A stretch of 64,000 nt of DNA, taken from NCBI GenBank assembly GCA_022266195.1, contig WHVY01000003.1, positions 6,324,001-6,388,000 on the forward strand, read 5' to 3'. Positions 1 to 11,503 of this stretch are shown here, piece by piece; position 1 is the first letter of the stretch; the number at the start of each line of letters is the position of its first letter. The DNA comes from Tetranychus cinnabarinus. Taxonomy: Eukaryota > Arthropoda > Arachnida > Trombidiformes > Tetranychidae. The notes under the pieces are model-generated. The model made no database searches. It was not told the origin of the DNA and saw only the letters and a program-made list of their open reading frames with translations. A program made the translations under genes and the position numbers.

Positions 1-1162
1 AAAGTTCAGTTTTACAGCAATCTAGAACTTCGAATGCTCTTTTGAGTGTTAGATTTTCAGTTTGCAAGTTCTTGATTATGTCAACTAAGAATATATAATT
101 ATTTTTAACAAAAGCAAGATCGTATTTTAAAGTTTCGTTATTGATGATTCTTTTTAACTGAGCAATTGAAACAGCTTCATCTTCATCTAAGAATGAAACA
201 ACTTCAGCAAAATCATCTAAGTTTTGATGATAATATTCAATGGCACTTAACCATGTTCCCCATCTAGTTGTTATTGGTCTTGGTGGTAAATTGAGGTCAG
301 GCTTCATAGTTCGAAGTAATGTTTGTCTAACTGGAGCTTTGAGGAAAACTTTTTTACCAGTTGAAATGAGTTTATCGAGGTTGGAAAAATTATCTCGAAT
401 CAATTCACAAACTCGATGAATTCCATGAGCTAAACAAGTTACATGAATCATCTTAGAATACAAAATTTTCATTCCATCAGCTGCTTTTTTCATATAAGCT
501 GCACCATCAGTAATGAAATAGAGGAAAGCATCATATTCAACCCCATTAGGCCACATCAGTTTAAGAGCATCATTAACGCATTGAAATATTACCGAATGAT
601 TAACATTGGAAACAAAACTAATATTGAGTAAAATTGGCTTTCCTTCAATTGTTGAATCCAATTTACCAGCTAAAACAGCCACAACATTTTGACCTTTTTT
701 ATCCTGCGTTTCATCGATTGAAACCCAAATTTTGCTTCCTCTAAAATGTTCAACAACTTTGGCAAGGTTCATATTAAACTCAGTATTGAGTTGCCGTCGT
801 AATGATGATTCAGATGGTAAGGTTTTACCAGTCCATTTAGTCATGAAATTACGAAAAATTTCATTGTTAATTTTATATGGAGCAATATCAGCAGAAATCA
901 GGGCATTGAATAGATCCTTATTGAATTGAAACTGTTCAGATGAAGGGTCAATTTCATCTGAATTCAATGCATTAGTAGCATAAAGAGCACGTTGATGATT
1001 CGCAGTTTTTATATGTTGAGACAATTGAAAAGGTCGACTTATGTTCAATAACTTATTACAAAAAACACATTTGACACTTTGGCCAATCAAACAAAAAGCA
1101 TCACCAAACTTTGCAATGTAATTTTTCAATCTTGCAATTAGTTGATCATCAGTTTCATCCAT
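1..1162 (-). CDS. hAT-superfamily transposase-like protein, partial (3' part off the left edge)
   Basis: Reading the minus strand from the ATG at 1162 gives 387 uninterrupted codons to the window edge, so only the C-terminus is missing. Residues 24-56 hold a BED/C2H2-like zinc finger with Cys32, Cys35, His50 and His56. A hAT-type catalytic region follows: SIDETQD with Asp150, FITDGAAYMKK with Asp219, and the family's CxxH motif in HVTCLAHGIHR (Cys243, His246). TRWGTW lies at 299-304. The third catalytic acidic residue and the C-terminal dimerisation domain would be off the edge. Such proteins cut and rejoin DNA at terminal inverted repeats in the nucleus. The absence of stops or frameshifts suggests a young insertion or a domesticated gene. 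Family identification rests on motif layout only. Confidence 0.8.
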   Translation of the reverse strand, partial: MDETDDQLIARLKNYIAKFGDAFCLIGQSVKCVFCNKLLNISRPFQLSQHIKTANHQRALYATNALNSDEIDPSSEQFQFNKDLFNALISADIAPYKINNEIFRNFMTKWTGKTLPSESSLRRQLNTEFNMNLAKVVEHFRGSKIWVSIDETQDKKGQNVVAVLAGKLDSTIEGKPILLNISFVSNVNHSVIFQCVNDALKLMWPNGVEYDAFLYFITDGAAYMKKAADGMKILYSKMIHVTCLAHGIHRVCELIRDNFSNLDKLISTGKKVFLKAPVRQTLLRTMKPDLNLPPRPITTRWGTWLSAIEYYHQNLDDFAEVVSFLDEDEAVSIAQLKRIINNETLKYDLAFVKNNYIFLVDIIKNLQTENLTLKRAFEVLDCCKTEL

Positions 1163-2040
1163 TTTAAGATTTTAATGAAAATTGCAATGAAACAAATAAA
1201 AAAATAGGTAAAATGTAAATGAGAATTAAACAATCAAATCAAAGCCTTATAAAGGAATCAATTCAAAATTAGAAGCCCAGAATTGCAAAAAATTAAGTTT
1301 CTTCATCATCAAATTATGCATTGGATTGAATTTCTCATCATTCACTAAGATTGCTTCAACAAAAATTGTTCAGTAAAAATTGAAAATCTCATTTTTATTG
1401 GTCAGAATCGGTCATTCAAATACTTTGCTCATCATTAGATGAAAATGAAAAGGAAAAGGAATGTTTGTTTTGTTTTGATTTAAACTTTTTTATGATTCTT
1501 TAAGATCTTTTATGCAAGATTAATTCATTTTATGTAAACCAAAAATTTCATTGCAGTGCATAATCTTTATGCTGATAACCGAAAGATAGACTTGCATAGA
1601 AAATGAAAAGCCCTGCTTATTACTATTATTGTTAATATAATGAAGATAGCACTTATATGAAGGAGGTAACAAGAAAGCTTATCTTTCCTCGATCACAAAA
1701 TTTGACGATAATGATTAAGATAATGATGAAGCAACAGGGAAAATGAACCAAAATCAAACCTGTTTATTCAAAATCTTCCTTATTATCTTGAGTATTGTTA
1801 TCAAATTTTTTGATTAAGGTAAGATATGCCTTGTTAACTTCTCCATTTGTGCCTTTTAAGTGTTACACCCTTTACTCACGGACTTACTGGATTATGAATC
1901 GCGAAATAGGTGTTAAAGTTTTGAACTTCATTACCTTCCAAATCACTGTGTCAAATATAAACTGTTCTTGATATAACTTTTTATTGATTGCAATAAGCAT
2001 CAGTCAAGCTATTAATAGTTGGTTATAGCATGTTTAGCTA
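1163..2040. other. Non-coding stretch upstream of the transposase
   Basis: AT-rich sequence with no convincing coding potential. It would contain the transposase promoter and, if the terminal repeat candidate near 1615 is right, the 5' end of the transposon. Nothing else is recognisable. Confidence 0.5.
1594..1615 (-). repeat. Possible 5' terminal inverted repeat of the hAT element
   Basis: Read on the minus strand, the stretch begins CAGGGCTTTTCATTTTC, about 450 nt upstream of the transposase ATG. hAT termini often start CAGGG or CAGTG. The matching right end and an 8-bp target duplication would lie outside the window, so this is only a suggestion. Confidence 0.25.
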
Positions 2041-2044
2041 TATA

Positions 2045-2152
2045 CCGGACGTTTTTTTCGGTTTATGCCAATTTGCAAGCCTAACGGTTGGTGCTGCAAA
2101 CCTTAGACTTCGACCACGAGCTTTCGCAGAGTGGAGAACCATAAGTTTTTGG
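2045..2152 (+). repeat. Diverged copy of an interspersed repeat (shared with 57.26-57.35 kb)
   Basis: About 100 bases align by eye with 57256-57353. Shared words in the same order are CGGACG-TTTTT, ATTTGCA-GC-TAAC, CCTnAGACTT and GAGCTTnCGCAGAnTGGAGAA. This copy appears to be one end only; the matching inverted arm is not evident nearby. It is probably a remnant of a small non-autonomous DNA transposon. Confidence 0.55.
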
Positions 2153-2268
2153 CAATTTCAGAGATATGAGCCAGTCTCGTTTTAAAATTGACCCATTTCA
2201 TTACTTCTCAGTACCAGGATTACATTTGTAAGAAAACTTGTTTTAAAACAGATTTTTAGTGTCTCTCC

Positions 2269-2297
2269 CTTTCCCTACCTCAAGCAGGTAGGGAAAG
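2269..2297. repeat. Perfect 12-bp stem-loop
   Basis: CTTTCCCTACCT at 2269-2280 is followed by a five-base loop (2281-2285) and the exact reverse complement at 2286-2297. It lies in the transposon-debris patch and may be part of a retroelement leader or terminal repeat. Confidence 0.6.
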
Positions 2298-2704
2298 ACC
2301 ATAATTGGTTGTAAGTTGGTGGGTCGAACATTTTGGAGAGTGAGCAGATCTCCCTCACGGTAGATAAAATCGCCGACATTTTCTTTGTTCGTCGCAAAAT
2401 GTTGGACCTCGCGGAAGCCCTGATCGGCTGACTACTGTACTGAAGGGTTTTAAAGTGTTCTGGCCACTAGTCAATGAGAACGAATGGGAGTCCTCGTTGT
2501 CGGACCCTAAAATTCGCCGGACCAGCATAAAAACTGACCTCAGTTTCTGGAAATTATTCACAAGTCTTTTTAAATACAAGAGAAAATTTATATAACAATA
2601 TTTTCATTTTCATATTCTGAACAAAAGTAAGTTGTCATTCTTTTACTTTTTTTGAGCTTTTGCAAGTTGAACTAATGTTGTTTTATGTTTTTTTGTTGTT
2701 TTAG

Positions 2705-3009
2705 ATGCCAGCCAGATACAAGCAGGTCACGAAAGCTTTCAGAGCATCTTTCTATCCACTGGCTCTTCGAGAGGATAGCAGCCGATACAACTTGGAAGAG
2801 GAAACAGAAGATACTCGTATCCAAGAAAATGACTTGCCAATAAAGAACCAGAAGATACTTCTAACCAGGGCAGTGACAGCTCCGATGAAGAGGATTTAGA
2901 GAAAGGAGAGGAGTTTTCTGACGAAGGGACAGAAATAGATGAAGAAAAATGGGCACGAGAAGCAACCGAAGAGGAAAAAAGACAATTTGCCAAAATTCCT
3001 GATGCTTAG
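2705..3009 (+). pseudogene. Frameshifted acidic reading frame, possibly the N-terminal part of a retroelement gag
   Basis: An ATG at 2705 opens a frame beginning MPARYKQVTKAF that becomes acidic. Near 2830 the similar Glu/Asp-rich reading continues in another frame, through SDEEDLEKGEEF and EEKWAREATEEEKRQFAKIP, to a TAG at 3007-3009. The change of frame within a uniform composition suggests an indel in an older frame. No family motif is visible. Its position directly beside a gag fragment on the opposite strand suggests it belongs to the same or a related retroelement, but that is inference. Confidence 0.35.
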
Positions 3010-3108
3010 ATTGGTGTTCCGTTGTTGATGCGGGACGTATTCGTAATATCTTGTGGATATACAGGTTGGTAGACCCTGGCTTTTGAGGTCAAGGATAGCC
3101 ACGATAGC

Positions 3109-3801
3109 CTAAGGGATATCTTTCAGGCTCACTAGACCTGACTGCAAGTGATCTATTTCCTTGATTGTTCGCAGGAGGAGGGCCATGTGGATCAGGGAAA
3201 ATACGTACGTAATACGGGAACATTCAGTTGGAAGGAGTTTCTGGCAATATGGCCTTCCATAATAGTCACAAATTACTTGTCGGAAAGGAGGATTATTATT
3301 ATTATTACGGTTATTCTCAGGGGCGACCACAAAATTGCGTCGGTCATTTCGAGCTCTTAGTCGTGCGACCGTCTCGGCAATGACCCGTTGAATCAGGACT
3401 TCTAAATTTGATGAGTGGTCACTATTAGTAGGAGTAGGTCCCTTGTTAGTTACCTCGATTCTTTTAGCATAATCAAGGAAAGAATGTACTGTTGGATTAA
3501 GTGGATACAGGGTCATCCGTAAATTTTCATGAAGGCCAGGATAGAGATTCCTTATCTTTTCTAGGTCTGTCATTTCAGGGTTGATATTATCACAGTATAT
3601 CAGTTTAGCAATAACATAATTTGCAACTGGTTCACCTGGCTTTTGGATTCGGTTACTTAATTCCTCTCGCAAATAAGTCTCAAAACGAGATGCAAGGAAA
3701 TATTCCTTAATCTTCTCTTTTACGATGGGCCATTCAATCGTCTTGCCTTTCACATGAATATGGTACCGATCCTTAGCAGGACCGGTTTTCGATGCAAAAT
3801 T
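3109..3801 (-). pseudogene. Ty3-type LTR retrotransposon gag fragment, decayed
   Basis: The minus-strand frame is open from a stop at about 3802 down to 3109, with no initiating ATG. It starts FASKTGPAKDRYHIH and continues with EWPIVKEKIKEYFLASRFE, NRIQKPGEPVANYV and HENLRMTLYPLNP. This is the usual arrangement of the Retrotrans_gag capsid region (about 200 residues), followed by an Asn-rich linker. The CCHC zinc knuckle expected after the linker is degenerate: one Cys is replaced and a short deletion shifts the frame, so the last 50 or so residues are out-of-frame sequence. No protease, reverse transcriptase or integrase is present nearby. This is a dead fragment of a capsid gene. Confidence 0.7.
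3293..3306. repeat. (ATT)n short run inside the gag fragment
   Basis: Five or so ATT units encode the Asn run of the gag linker on the minus strand. Confidence 0.6.
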
Positions 3802-6800
3802 TCATAGTAAAACATGTCAATTCCATTTTCATTTCATCTTAAAATTAATAAACGAAGTTTATCACTCGTCCTCTTAAACCTGTCCTAGAATGTACATTTA
3901 TATCATAAAGCAGACCTACATATTGTATGCAAGGTGTTCGTGGTCAACTTTTTGTCCTGACCTGTCCATCATGTCCTGAGATGAAAAGTTTTTGCATTGG
4001 AACCGGACTTTTACGAACTAAAATTTCATTTCATTATTCTCACTAGATGTCACTATGCATATTGAGTAGTCCAGGTTATTGGGTAAGTGTTCGAGTTTTT
4101 TGTAGATAGATTTAATATCAATTTTTTGAAATATTATCAATATAGTATTAGATAAAATAATCTAATAGATGAAAGTATGTGTTTCAATAAAACAAAAACT
4201 AAGTTGAGTAAAGTCAACCCCAGAAATATATTGAAGTCTCAATATCCATCGAAACTTGTCATAAAATAAAATGACAATGAAAGCTAAAAAATGATCCAAA
4301 TATGATATTCAACTTGATCAATGTCTCATCAATTTGCATAATTGAATAATCTAAAGATCAACAGTCAAATATGCCAACTAATTGGGTTAATTGATTAAAA
4401 TATAAGTGGAATAGTAAATATTGAATGACAAAATGAGCAGCAAAAGCCTTTCCCTTTGCCAAACAAAGTGTCTCAAACTTTATCCCTAAAAAATTGAAAA
4501 CTTGAATATTAAACTAGTGACTTTCATAATCCCACAAGATTAACCGATCCATGTGTTGACACAAAAAAATGCAAACACAAGAAGTAAAAAGTAAACAAAC
4601 TCTTTTCACAACTCGAAGTAAAAGTCTATCAAAAGTGTTTGTCATCTGATAGAAAAGAAGCATTTGGGTGCTTCCAATGAAATGTTGATGAAAAATTTGA
4701 CTTCAATCAAGCAATCGGATGGCCAGAAGAAAATGAATTCAATAAGTTCATGGCGGACAATACAGTAAAATGTCATTTTGAAACAGCATCAGGAGAAAAA
4801 AAAGTTTTTCAATGTTTTCCTTTTGCTTCATTGATAATGAACAAATGTAAAGGAAAACAAAGCATCAACTTGGCGAATTGAAAGACTGTCAATTAAATGT
4901 CAACCTTTTACAAGCGGAATGAGTTGATCTTTAGGTGAATATGATAAGCGATGAGCGAAAGAATGAAAATTATGAGATGAAAATTGAATTTACTTCATCT
5001 TGTCATTATTATAATATCTTATTATAACAATGATATTGCTTCAGGTCAAGTTTGTCATTTATACTTGAGGTTTCACTTTGTAAACAAGTCAACATGTCAA
5101 TAGCATGAAAAAAAGATCTGACAAGAGTAAATACTCTTTGGTTTCCATTCATATTCAAAACTTTATTTGGTTAATCAAAACAATTATCATTTCTCCATCT
5201 CTCATCTTGTACATCATCTCAACCCTTCTTCATTTCTATTCAATATTTTGACGATTTCTTTCTTTTCTTTTTCTCAACCAACATTTCATTCCTTTTAGAT
5301 AAACACTATTCAGATGAGTGACTTTACTTCTTATTTGGTTATCGACTGTAAGTCTACCATTTGGGTTTATTTGTTTCTATTAATACGCTTCTTTTCATCT
5401 TGTTTTCATAAGAATCTTGCATTTGATCAGTGATTTACAGGGAATCGGAAAAGCTCATCACTTGTTTATTGAACTGTGCCTGACATTTTATCCCTTGTTG
5501 ATAATATTTAACCTCAATATTAACTTTTACTGTTCATCTTTTCATTCAATTCTTTTCCCTTGTTCAATCCTCTTCAAGTAAACCTTCATCAAAAATTGTG
5601 ACTCTAAAGCCAGACAATTGGTAAAAACTAGAAATTTATTTCCAACCAAACATAAGTTATTGACCACAAAAGGTTACTTGAAATGATGAAGAAAACACAA
5701 TTTTCTTAACCATTTTTCATGACATTATTAGCATTGTTATTCAACCTTTTACCTTTTGATAGAGATTATTGTTTCCATTGGGCAAAATAATAAGTTGATA
5801 CAATGAGAGATGCACAAACCTGCAATGGTTCAATGTTTCTCCAATGAACAAAAGCAATAGTCGAAAAGATTAACTAGAAAAATCAATTTCCTCTCAACTT
5901 ATTATTCCTATTATCATTTCCATTCCTTGCATTATCATCTTTTTCTGCCTACAAATGGAACCATTTGCATGGAAAAACATGGAAACTTTACTTACCCAGA
6001 CAATAAAAGAAAACAAAAGTCAATTTTTTGTTTCAAAATTTTCATCTCGACTTTCATGCGAAATGTATAGCTTAACCTCGAGAGCAAGTTTGATGGGTAA
6101 AAGAGTATCCAAGAGCATTCAATACTCAGACTAATCTGATTGAATATTGAGGTGCATTAATGAATAGTACAAAGGTCATAAGCAGTTAGCAGAAATGAAA
6201 GACAACTCAACTGTTGAAATTGGATATTTTATTAATACTTGAAAACATTTATAACAATGTTTAGGAGTTCAATTCTGAGAGAGAAAAGTTTCATTATTTT
6301 TCTCTGATTTGTTTTTGTTCGAAAAACCTTCTAATGTAAATGAGAAGTTTAACAAAATTTCAAATGATTCGTAACTTGATTTACCGTCAAATTGGTTAAC
6401 TGTTGTTGCTATCAATTGGCCATTTCTCTTTCCTGAACCTCGCTTAACCATGAAATTAAGGTTATCAACAAAGGAAGAAAAAATGAAAATGCTTCTAACG
6501 GTCAATTAAATGCCAACTAATTGGCATCGATTCTGAATTGCATTCAATTCTAACCAACCAATTCTTGACCGAATTGAAAAGGAAAAAAGGTGAAACACTT
6601 TTTTTCCAAATCAGATCCACCAATTTCTCAGGATTTTATGGTAAATTATAATTTACTAATTTCATGACAACAATTCAATGGAAAATTCAGTCTCACCCAA
6701 TCATTAATTTTACTCAATAATCGTATCAAACGTGATGAAAGTTGAAAAGAAAAAGAAGAATAAGAATGAGAAAAGAAAATTAATGTTCGTATTTTGCTCT

Positions 6801-9800
6801 TAATGAGATTGTTATGAGGTTGAAATGTGGTGAAAATGATGAATTAACCCTTCGTGATTAAATTAATATCGAAAGGCAATAGACCTTTAATTTTGTTGTT
6901 TCCAGCAGAGTTCAATTCTCATGTTGTTTAGGCTATTAATTTATTGATAGTGAGTTATAGCATTAAAAGTAACAATATTGTTATTAATAACTGATATTTG
7001 ACTAGTAAATGAAGATCAATGAAAAAGGATCAACTTTACCTTATTGCATTATAAAGCCGATATTTTCCGCTCATTTTTGCAATTCTTTTATCGAGAAAAG
7101 TTTTTATTCTGTTTGGTATTTGGAAATAAAAGGTTTCGCATTTTAAAGCAAATTCAATTGAACTATTGTTAGGATTATTTGAGATCACTCTAGAGATCCT
7201 GATAGTTGACCAAAAATGAAAAGTCAAACTTCGGATTCTTCAGATATTTATCAATTTAAAAATTCGTTTAATTACAATTTTGAACAATTTGCTTTGATCT
7301 GAAAATTATTGGACTTTGCAAAACTCAAATGATACCCAAAAATAGTAACAATATTGGTGTTTCCTTTGGTGGAAAAAATGTTTCCTTTTCTCTCGATGTT
7401 CATCTTTTCTCATCACTTTGCACACAATGCAGATTAAATTTCAATTTTTCATCCACTTTCCTTTCCTCCAAAAGGTAGTTGAAAATATTGACCATAATAT
7501 CTTTTCATCTGTCCACTTTGAACGAAACTAAAAGAAAGGTAAAGAGAAACGAAACATGAATACTTGGCAAAGGTATCAAATAGCCTTAAGGTTTATTGAG
7601 ATACTTGAAAGTTTCTCATCTTTTTCTTTTCTGTATTTAAAAGTTCACCATTGAATTGAAGAAACCAATATCATAGAGAATCACATTGAATTTTAACAAA
7701 AAAAAGTTGTGTTATTTACCTTTTAATAAGTGATATAACAAGTACTAATGTTGAGAAGTAGAAAAAGATTTTCTTCAAGAGATTCCTTTTCATCTTCTTT
7801 TCATCTTCTTTTCCAATTCTCTTTCATCCTCTTATCCTTTACCATTTCATCATCATCATCAACTTTCATTTAATGTTGAACCAAAACGAAATCGTTTCCT
7901 ATTCATCTTACAATTTTACATTTGTTAATGTTGTTATTATCATCAACAATTAACAATTGTTATCGATTGCTTTGAGAGGTAAAAAGAAGAGGAAAAAATA
8001 CTTTTCTATTCACTGTACACTCGACAGCAATTTTGCGCTCCTCTAGGTCCGTCTCAAGAGTTTCATGATCACTGAATTATCCATAAACAGCAATCTGGTC
8101 AAGTTTGATAATCTAATAACCTTTTGAAAAGAATGAAAAGACTTGAAGAAAACAGTTTTCACGCCAATTTGCTCTTCGCTAACAGCCTTAACCTCACTAA
8201 CCCTAAACCCAGAACCAGTGACTGACTCGACCAGAGTTAACCTTTTAATTACCATAAACTTGAACTCAAACTCAACATTAGAATGTTGTGCAAAACACTT
8301 TCATTGTGTTGCCCAAGTAAACTTTCAAACATCATTTACCAACTTTATCATGCAAAGATTGGACTTGTTAAAGATCAGTGAAAATATCAATTTATCCGTA
8401 TCAATGAATAGCTTTAAAACTATTTTCCTCTTCAGCCAAAGTTGAAACAAATGCAAAACAAAATTACATTTTATTGCCAAAAAAGTGGAAACTAATAAAG
8501 TTTTTTTTTCTTCGCCAAATTTTCTCATTTCCTTGTTCAACTTGTTGGCCAACTTAATGATCCAAGTCAACCTAACTGCACCAAAATTTGCCTCTTAGTT
8601 GTTGATCTTTAATAGCGATTGAACCAAAATTAAATGGACAACAAGCTTGTTCGCTTTCACTTTACCAAACCCAAAGTGAACTTTACACTTTCATTTCGAG
8701 AAGAAGAAAAACCTTGAAAAGTCAATAAACACAATTTGAACATTCAATGGGCCAACTATTAACACTAATTGAATCGTCACCAATTGTAATCATTAATCCA
8801 ATATTTACTCAACATCTTACAGGCAAAAAATCTTTAAACTTTGTAATCCATTTGAATGCGATTCAAGGGATTAAAAGACATTCACTTTTGACGCATTCAA
8901 AGTAAAGATATCAATGGAAAGGTGTTAATCTGACTTTTGTATTCACTTTTAAATATTTTGTCACCAAATTCAAAATGTTTCACCTATTCAACTTGATGGA
9001 AGAATGGAGCAAAAAATTTTCAATAAATTTCTCACCTAATCCTTGGTCTAAACTGGTAAAATCATGATAAATTCAATAACAGTTTAAAGCAGCCAAGTGA
9101 CTCTATTCATTGAAAGTGTAAGGGAAACTCTTACAACAAAAAAAGGGAAAACATCTCGAACTTTATAATAGCAAAAAAACTCTCGAGAGTTTGTTTCTTG
9201 GATTATAACTTATATAAGTATTTATCATTTTTTCACACTTTTCTCCTTTCATCAATAATTCCATTCATTTTAATCTCACTGGACTCAAAGCGAAGGAAAA
9301 AAGTGATGATAATGCATACAGAATGGTGATAATGATTGAAATTGAACCAGAAAATTTCAAGTCTCTATTTCCTCTTCTCTATTATTCCAACCTTTCATTA
9401 TTAGCCAAATATTGTTCAATGAAACCTTTTTCCACTTTTGATCAATTCTTTTGAATCAGCAGTTTCTATGGATTCAGTAAATAATTGATTCAATCAATTA
9501 GAGTTTCAATTCACTCTTACCTTCAATCATTAACCTTTCAGTTATCAAAAGGAAAATCAGCAGCTCAGCAAAATGAAATTGCAAGAAAAGCTTCAATTTA
9601 ACCAGAAAAAAATGAAACTTCAAAAAAGTTTCAAAATTTAACCAAAAAATGGAGAACAAAAGATTCGATCACAGATGGCGTTGCAAGTCTATCAACTTGA
9701 GGTCAACTTTTTTTTCATTTTTTTGGCCAAAAAATATTTTCCGTCTTGATTCTGTTATCCATTTTGGGAACTTTCAGACTCAATTTTAAAATAAATTGTT

Positions 9801-11444
9801 GACCAGAAACTAATTTATTGTTGGAACCCAAAACAGATATTTATCACAATTGGATTTGTTTATAGCCAAAGTCTTTTGAAAACATTTATCTTGTTGAGTT
9901 TACATTTTTCATTTTTACTCAACAAATCCCAATCAATCACAAATCCAATTGATTCAATTTTCTTGATTAATATGCATTTTGTTGATAATTTTTGCTCTCA
10001 ACTTGAAACTGTTTTTTTCTTCTTCTTCGTCTTTCAGCTTCTCTCAACTTGATGTTGACTTGAAAGGTAAACTCAATTCTTATCAATGAACCCTTGGGCA
10101 GAACACTGATATGAATAATGTTCAATTTTGTTTATTCATCATATTGAGCTGAACACCCAAAGTAGAAAAAAAAAGTTTTTAAAGTTGATAACAAAGTTGA
10201 TGAGTTTTCAGTGTTTGTTCCGTTTTCTTGCAATGAAAATATCAATTAATTTCAATAGATAATTATTGTCATAAATGTCATAATATGTTTTGAGAGGAAA
10301 GTTGATAAATGTTTGCTTCATAAAGGTTAAAGTGATGAATATTAAAGTGAATGTTGATAAGTTGAAATTGAGCCGATTGGATGATAAAGATTGTGATTGA
10401 ATTTTGAGATTTGAAAGTTGATTTTTGCAAGGAAAATCATGATTGGAAAAGAAAAATTAAAAATGAATTTGGACGAAGAGTAAAGGTGAAAGGCAAGATA
10501 ATGAAGTGAATCAAGTGTATGAATGGTATACAAAATGGACAGGGTAAACATGGAATGGAGAAAAGATTAAACTTGAATACAATGAGAAATCAACAAGCGT
10601 AATCATGAAATAGTTTTGTTGCAAGAATGAACTGATTTCTTGTTCACTTTTTTGCTTCTTCTTCTTCTCATCCTCTTCTTTCACCATCTGACAAACTTCA
10701 TGTGTTTCACCGTCATCATTATCATCAATAAAAGAAGAGAAAAAGAAGAAGAAAAAGTTTGTTTGTATCAATTTGATTTACCCTGAATCCCTGTTATCCA
10801 GTCAGAGAAGCAGAAGAAAGGATAAAAGACACAAAAGGTATTAATGAAAAAGTGTGAGCAACTGAGGAAAAAAAGTTGAAAGAATAAATAACAAGAAGAG
10901 AAAAGATGGAAAAAAGAATTGAATTGAATGAATGGAAATGATGATAAAGACAAACAGGTAAACAATCAAGTCAAGTGTAAGAAGTAAAAGGACAATGTCA
11001 ATGGCTGTTTGCTCTTGGAATCAACTTTACGTAACAACAGAAAATGGAATCCGATCAGACAGCAAATTTGATTGAAATCATTGTCATTAAACAATCGAAG
11101 CAAAGTGCTGAAAATTGCTCATGAAAATTTGATATAACTTCAGACGAAACCAAGTTTCAGTTTCAAGCACAGCAAGAATGTTGGCTAACCTCAGATTAAA
11201 TTCAATCAAAACTTCACAAGAAAAATTGGATTTCAAGGGTTGTAATCTGTCTCTTTACTTACATTTTGTAATTAAAAGTTGCTCCCTTTTCCTTTTCTTC
11301 TCATTAAGCCTAAAATAGCCAAAAAGAAATTGTCAATTTATGTGTTGTTAATTGTAATATTCAATTTTGATCTACTCTTATTGTGTTGAGTAAAGTTAAT
11401 ATCTATTGAATTGTGACTATTCTTGTCGTACAACCTTTGATTTT
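3802..11444. other. Gene desert, AT-rich
   Basis: No open frame here has domain-like composition, flanking splice signals or recognisable motifs. The longest (8143-8445 plus, 100 codons) starts without ATG and looks like chance. Content is AT-rich unique sequence with short CAT/ATC and CTT runs, for example a (CAT)n run at about 7846-7861. No tRNA gene was recognised. It could be intronic or regulatory DNA of a gene outside the window. Confidence 0.5.
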
Positions 11445-11503
11445 CGTAGCTAGCTGCGTTTTTAACATCGATTGGTAACACGAGTGATCCACTGCTTGAA
11501 GAT
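11445..11503 (-). pseudogene. 5.8S rRNA fragment, antisense to the plus strand
   Basis: On the minus strand this reads GTGGATCACTCG, then CGATG, then ACGCAGCTAGCT in the order and spacing of the first half of arthropod 5.8S rRNA. Several substitutions and a small indel are present, and similarity stops on both sides, with no ITS or 28S continuation evident. The comparison is from memory of the conserved gene. It is a diverged, isolated fragment and not a working rRNA gene. Confidence 0.7.

Noticed and set aside
3148..3360. Plus-strand frame inside the gag fragment
   Set aside because: Shadow of the minus-strand gag reading frame.
8143..8445. 100-codon plus-strand frame
   Set aside because: Begins at a TTG, no motif, Ser/Thr/Asn-rich as expected by chance; an overlapping opposite frame is equally good.
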